Assembly (NCBI GenBank): GCA_030248135.1
Contig: JASANC010002219.1
Span: 1 to 64,000, forward strand
Direction: 5' to 3'
DNA length: 64,000 nucleotides
Source: Theristus sp. LFF4_11
Taxonomy: Eukaryota; Nematoda; Chromadorea; Monhysterida; Xyalidae
The notes beneath the pieces are model-generated. The model was not told the origin of the DNA. It did no database searches and saw only the letters and a program-made list of their open reading frames with translations. Every line of letters begins with the position of its first letter. Positions within the stretch are counted from its first letter, which is position 1. The position numbers were made by a program, and so were the translations under genes. This document shows positions 60,298-64,000 of the stretch, one piece after another.

Positions 60298-63200
60298 ATG
60301 GACTGGTTTCTGCCGACAGAGTCTGTCAACAAACGTCTTTGTCGATTTATCATTCATCGGTATCTTGGTCATTTGCTGAAGGAAAAACTTGATCTTGAGC
60401 AATTGACCGTCGATCTGTATGATGGCATCGGACGCATACGAGACTTGAATGTTGACACAAACGTCAGTTTGAGCTTTTTGACAATTCGCTGTTTTTTACT
60501 TTTTTACCGCTGTGTTTTGCATTGTTTCACCGAACTCTGACCGACAACCACCCAGAAAAAACCGCCACCCCCAGTGTGACACACACTGCCACGCCACACA
60601 TTGATATACGCAGATGTGCTGCGGTACTTCGTCTGTCCATCGTGTCCTTGCATCGGCATCATTTGCAAGTGCAAACTGTTGGTATAGTCACGGATTTCTG
60701 AACACATTTTCAGTTTGTGAACACCTGCCTGGAGCAGTTGAATGCGCCCGTGCGAATGGTCGATGGCTACATCGGGCAGGTCGATGTGAACGTGCCGTGG
60801 AAGAATTTGCTTGCTGAGAGTTGTCAGTTGAGTTTCGATCAAATCGAAATGACGCTGACGCCGGCGCCACCGGTCTCCGAGCCGCTCGCCACGAACTCGG
60901 CTGAACTCGGTCAGATTTGATTTCGGCGCTAGACAGTGAATATATCGGAAAAACGTAGTATTTTGCCGATGGGTGCGTCGGTTTTGACGAACTGATTTCG
61001 ATTTTCGAATAATGTGTGGCTACGGTGGCTGCGCTTCAAATCTCAGCTCAGTTCTGGAACGGAAGCGACAACACCAAGACCAAACTGTGGGAAAGTGGAG
61101 AAAACCAGGCAAAAAAGAAAAGCGTCAATTAGGCAGCAGAAACAATTAAAAAAGATCAATAAAAACAAAAGAAAAAGAAGAACGGCAAGGGCACGCATGA
61201 CATTGCACATGCCTCCTTGTCTCAGACCGATTTTGAAACGTTTAGTTTTGTGTGCACAAGAAACGTGAAATTGCGGAGAAACGTGAAATTGCGGAAACGA
61301 GTGAAAAGATTTGAAAAACTGACAGTTCGAAGTTGAAAAAAACGAAAAAAAACCGGTTTTCCCCGCCTGGGAAAACGCTCATAGAAATGCGTTTTTCGGA
61401 AAAATGCCGGTTTTTTTTCATGCCAACCCTAAATCTGAGTTGTTTGCTCAGCTGAAAAGTGTCCAAACGTGCTTGTCTATGTGTGTGAAGTACGCAAACA
61501 GTTTTGATGATTGAACTGCAGACAGCAGAGCGAGTGGCTGCTGCTAGTTTATAAAACAGATACAGAGAACGACACAGCATTCATTCCAGCTTCCATCCAC
61601 GGACTGGTGTGTCCAATCACAAATTGTTCTGCTTCAGTGGCGTCCATGATCGACACAATGATGAACTCGATGTCGAGCAGTTTAGATTTGGCTAAGAACT
61701 TTCTGAACGAAGATTCGTCGGTCACCGGCGACGCAGCGGATCTGTCGGAATTGCTGCACTCAGCTGGCACGCAGCAGAATGCAGCCGCCGGAGTGTCCTG
61801 TTCACCGTCGGCGCAACAGAAACGCACGCTTGCTGACGAAGGCATCGAGGCGTTTGCGCAGGTTGCACACTCACTGTTGTGCGCCCGTTCGAACATGTCG
61901 CACCGAAATGATGTCATTTGCTCGAAACACACCCGTTTCATCGTGCGCAGGCGTAAGAATTTCAGTTGTGTGTGCATCGTCGTGTACTTTTTTACGGGAA
62001 GGTGAAAGCATCAGGCGAACTGAACGTCCGGGTTGCTGCTGCGCTGCGCCATGACAAGCGCATGTTCCAGATCACGTGACGTCATTTTGGTCTGGCACGT
62101 TTGAAAAATTAGCCGCTAACAGATCGGCTCTTCTTGATGCATGGCCTATTTGAACACGCTGATCAATTATTGTATGATTTCTTGTTTTTTTGTTTCTGAA
62201 TTTCTTCGAGCAAACTTTGCCGGTGTGGTGTGCAGTTGAGATTTGTGCTGGTGCAGGTGATCGATGCGGTGCTGTCACGCATGCGAATCGCACTGACGAA
62301 CACAGTGGTTAGACTGGAGGCACCAAGCAGCAGCGCAGTGCACGGCGGCATGCACGCGTTGGAAGTGCAGCTGGACAAGTTAGCAATTGGCTCACATTCA
62401 CACACACATTACGTCGTCTTCCATGGCGCAAAAAAAGGGCTTTGACATTTTTTCAATATTTCGAATGCAATCATTTTGATTTAACTAAAGTTTTGAAAAC
62501 AAAAAAAACAAGAAATGGCTGAAATTGGGGACTTCGTCGGCATTTTTTTGACGCGTTTTTAGACAAGCAAACGTCTTGTGAATTTTCTTCCTGCTCGAAC
62601 GAATATATGGCGTGTTGAAACTCGATTATTTCTGCAACTCAATTGGTAGTAAAAACTGACATAGCAGCATCTTGTGCCATGAACACGCCAATTAGTTTGT
62701 GAGTATTTTGTGAATACCTTCCACTTGCAGAATACTTTGATTTTATGTTTCGCTCAGAGTGGAGTTTCTTGATGAACAATTGGAGCAGTGCCTTCTGTGC
62801 GATCAATCCCCGTCGGCGATCACCACACAGCCGCACAGCGTGCACACGATCCCCGATTTGAACAAACTCCTGCACGTGCATGGCGTCCGGCTGTATACGG
62901 ACGTGTTCACCAAGTCGGTGTCTCAAAAACTGTGCTATTGGCGATGTGCTGTGGTTGTAGCCATCGCCATGCATGTCTTTGAACAGAGAGAAACGTCTTG
63001 TTTCGTTTCGTTTCCAGACCGGATCAGTCGATGCTGCTAGAGTTTGGCGGTGCCGACCAATCAGCGATTTGCACGAGCATGTGCATCCGGCGCAACAAGG
63101 CAAAGCATGTGAGCGTCGTGTGAGCTGTGGCTGAGAAATGCTCGTGCCTATTGGTGTTTCACCTTCAGAAAAGCAGCACGCCGCCGCCGCCGGAGGGCGC

Positions 63201-63888
63201 ATCGTTTGCGTCGACGAGCAGTGACTTTCAGTCGTGCTACAGCACACTGCCGGCGCACGCACAGTTGCCTGCTGCGACCAAGTCGACCATGAGCGACAGT
63301 TCGACGACGTCCTCAACGCAGCCCACAGGCTACAGTTCGACGGAGCCCGTCCTCTTCGCTCAGTTCTCCTCTGACAGACAGACGTTTCGTGTCCGATTGA
63401 AAAACGCAGAGTTTCTCGCTCAACCAACTGGCTCGCATGCAAAGGTTTGCCCGGAGCGGGGAGCTGCGCATGATGTTTTGGTCGTATTTCATATCTTGAT
63501 CCAGTGAAACCTTGCACCGTGAAGTTCATCTTTTCAACTGATTGGCTGCTCTGACATAGGCACTGATTGTGCTGTGCGATTTATGTCAGCTGTGTGCTTT
63601 ACTTGAATGTCAGCCAGCCTTCAACGCAGATTGACCTTCAATTGTCGCTGAGTGCGCTGAGCGTCTTCGTGACACCGTGCCAGTTGGCGCTATTGATTGA
63701 GTTGGTTGGTGAGCTGTTGAATCCAACGTTGCGTGACGCCGCAAATGCTGACCGTGACGCAGCGTACCCCTGTTCATTGTTGGCTGGTGAGAAACCAATG
63801 CAAGCCGCTGATTTTGAGCGCATCGAGTCGCAGTTGCAGCAGGAGATCAGTCCGTCCGCGACGTTGAAACCGACTAACTTCTCGACTG
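60298..63888 (+). CDS. ATG2: ATG2, autophagy lipid-transfer protein, 5' part
   Basis: ATG2 is a long chorein-type lipid-transfer protein that bridges the endoplasmic reticulum and the growing phagophore. Eight exons keep phase: 60298-60462, 60714-60909, 61638-61861, 62257-62378, 62758-62919, 63018-63108, 63169-63444 and 63630-63888. The N-terminus MDWFLPTESVNKRLCRFIIH is the chorein start, followed by LDLEQLTVDLYDGIGRIRDL. Exon two has APVRMVDGYIGQVDVNVPW, typical of the family. Later segments are AVLSRMRIALTNTVVRLE and ALSVFVTPCQLALLIELVGE. The last exon seen ends at a possible GTTTGT donor; otherwise the frame reaches a TAA at 63,918. Since the family usually exceeds 1,500 residues, the gene very likely continues past the window. 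The second intron (about 730 bases) contains a Lys/Arg-rich ORF I consider non-coding. Confidence 0.93.
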
Positions 63889-64000
63889 GTTTGTTTGGAA
63901 CATTGTTTTCACGCGACTAACTGATTGGTTGCATTTGAACGGTGCTCACTGATTGATTACATCGGTCGGTATAATTTGCAATAACCACAGTGGCAGATAT

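Noticed and set aside
61014..61268. Lys/Arg-rich ORF in the second ATG2 intron
   Set aside because: ATG2 exons two and three join in phase without it, and no acceptor or donor makes it fit the family.

Overview
This is nuclear DNA of a multicellular animal. Genes are split into many small exons by short GT-AG introns, often 45 to 150 bases. The recognisable products are animal ones: CDC20, a voltage-gated K+ channel, calsequestrin, a DEG/ENaC channel and the autophagy lipid-transfer protein ATG2. Calsequestrin plus the two channel families imply an animal with muscle and nerve. I cannot place it in a phylum; short introns and scattered degenerate TTAGG-type repeats would suit several invertebrate groups. 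No operons, CRISPR arrays or prokaryotic signals are visible.

Layout. Bases 1-8,900 are a graveyard of non-autonomous DNA transposons, several nested in one another, mixed with long G-tract repeats; a GC-rich, strongly foldable island lies at 7,893-8,165. Three uncharacterised minus-strand genes follow at 8,975-10,461, about 12,396-12,831 and 13,413-15,234. A 3 kb foldback element fills 15,481-18,533. CDC20 lies on the minus strand at 20,010-24,262. Bases 24,435-30,050 are again stacked MITEs and G-tract repeats. A Kv channel (30,631-32,360), calsequestrin (34,975-38,860) and a DEG/ENaC subunit (43,533-46,629) follow, all on the minus strand. A tRNA-derived SINE sits at 40,871-41,096. A second large foldback element (49,330-52,023) carries what looks like a captured host exon. 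A 367-bp tandem satellite occupies 53,569-55,487, more MITE debris reaches 60,067, and the plus-strand 5' part of ATG2 runs from 60,298 off the end.

How the gene models were built. For the six best genes I followed splice sites exon by exon and checked codon phase across each junction. The Kv, calsequestrin, DEG/ENaC and ATG2 models are phase-consistent throughout; CDC20 is consistent except at its first junction. Two introns appear to use GC rather than GT donors. The genes do not form one pathway. The main theme is the mobile-element layer: at least seven non-autonomous families, four of them with target-site duplications that can be read directly, several of which are long inverted repeats built of tandem subunits. 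No transposase gene was seen.
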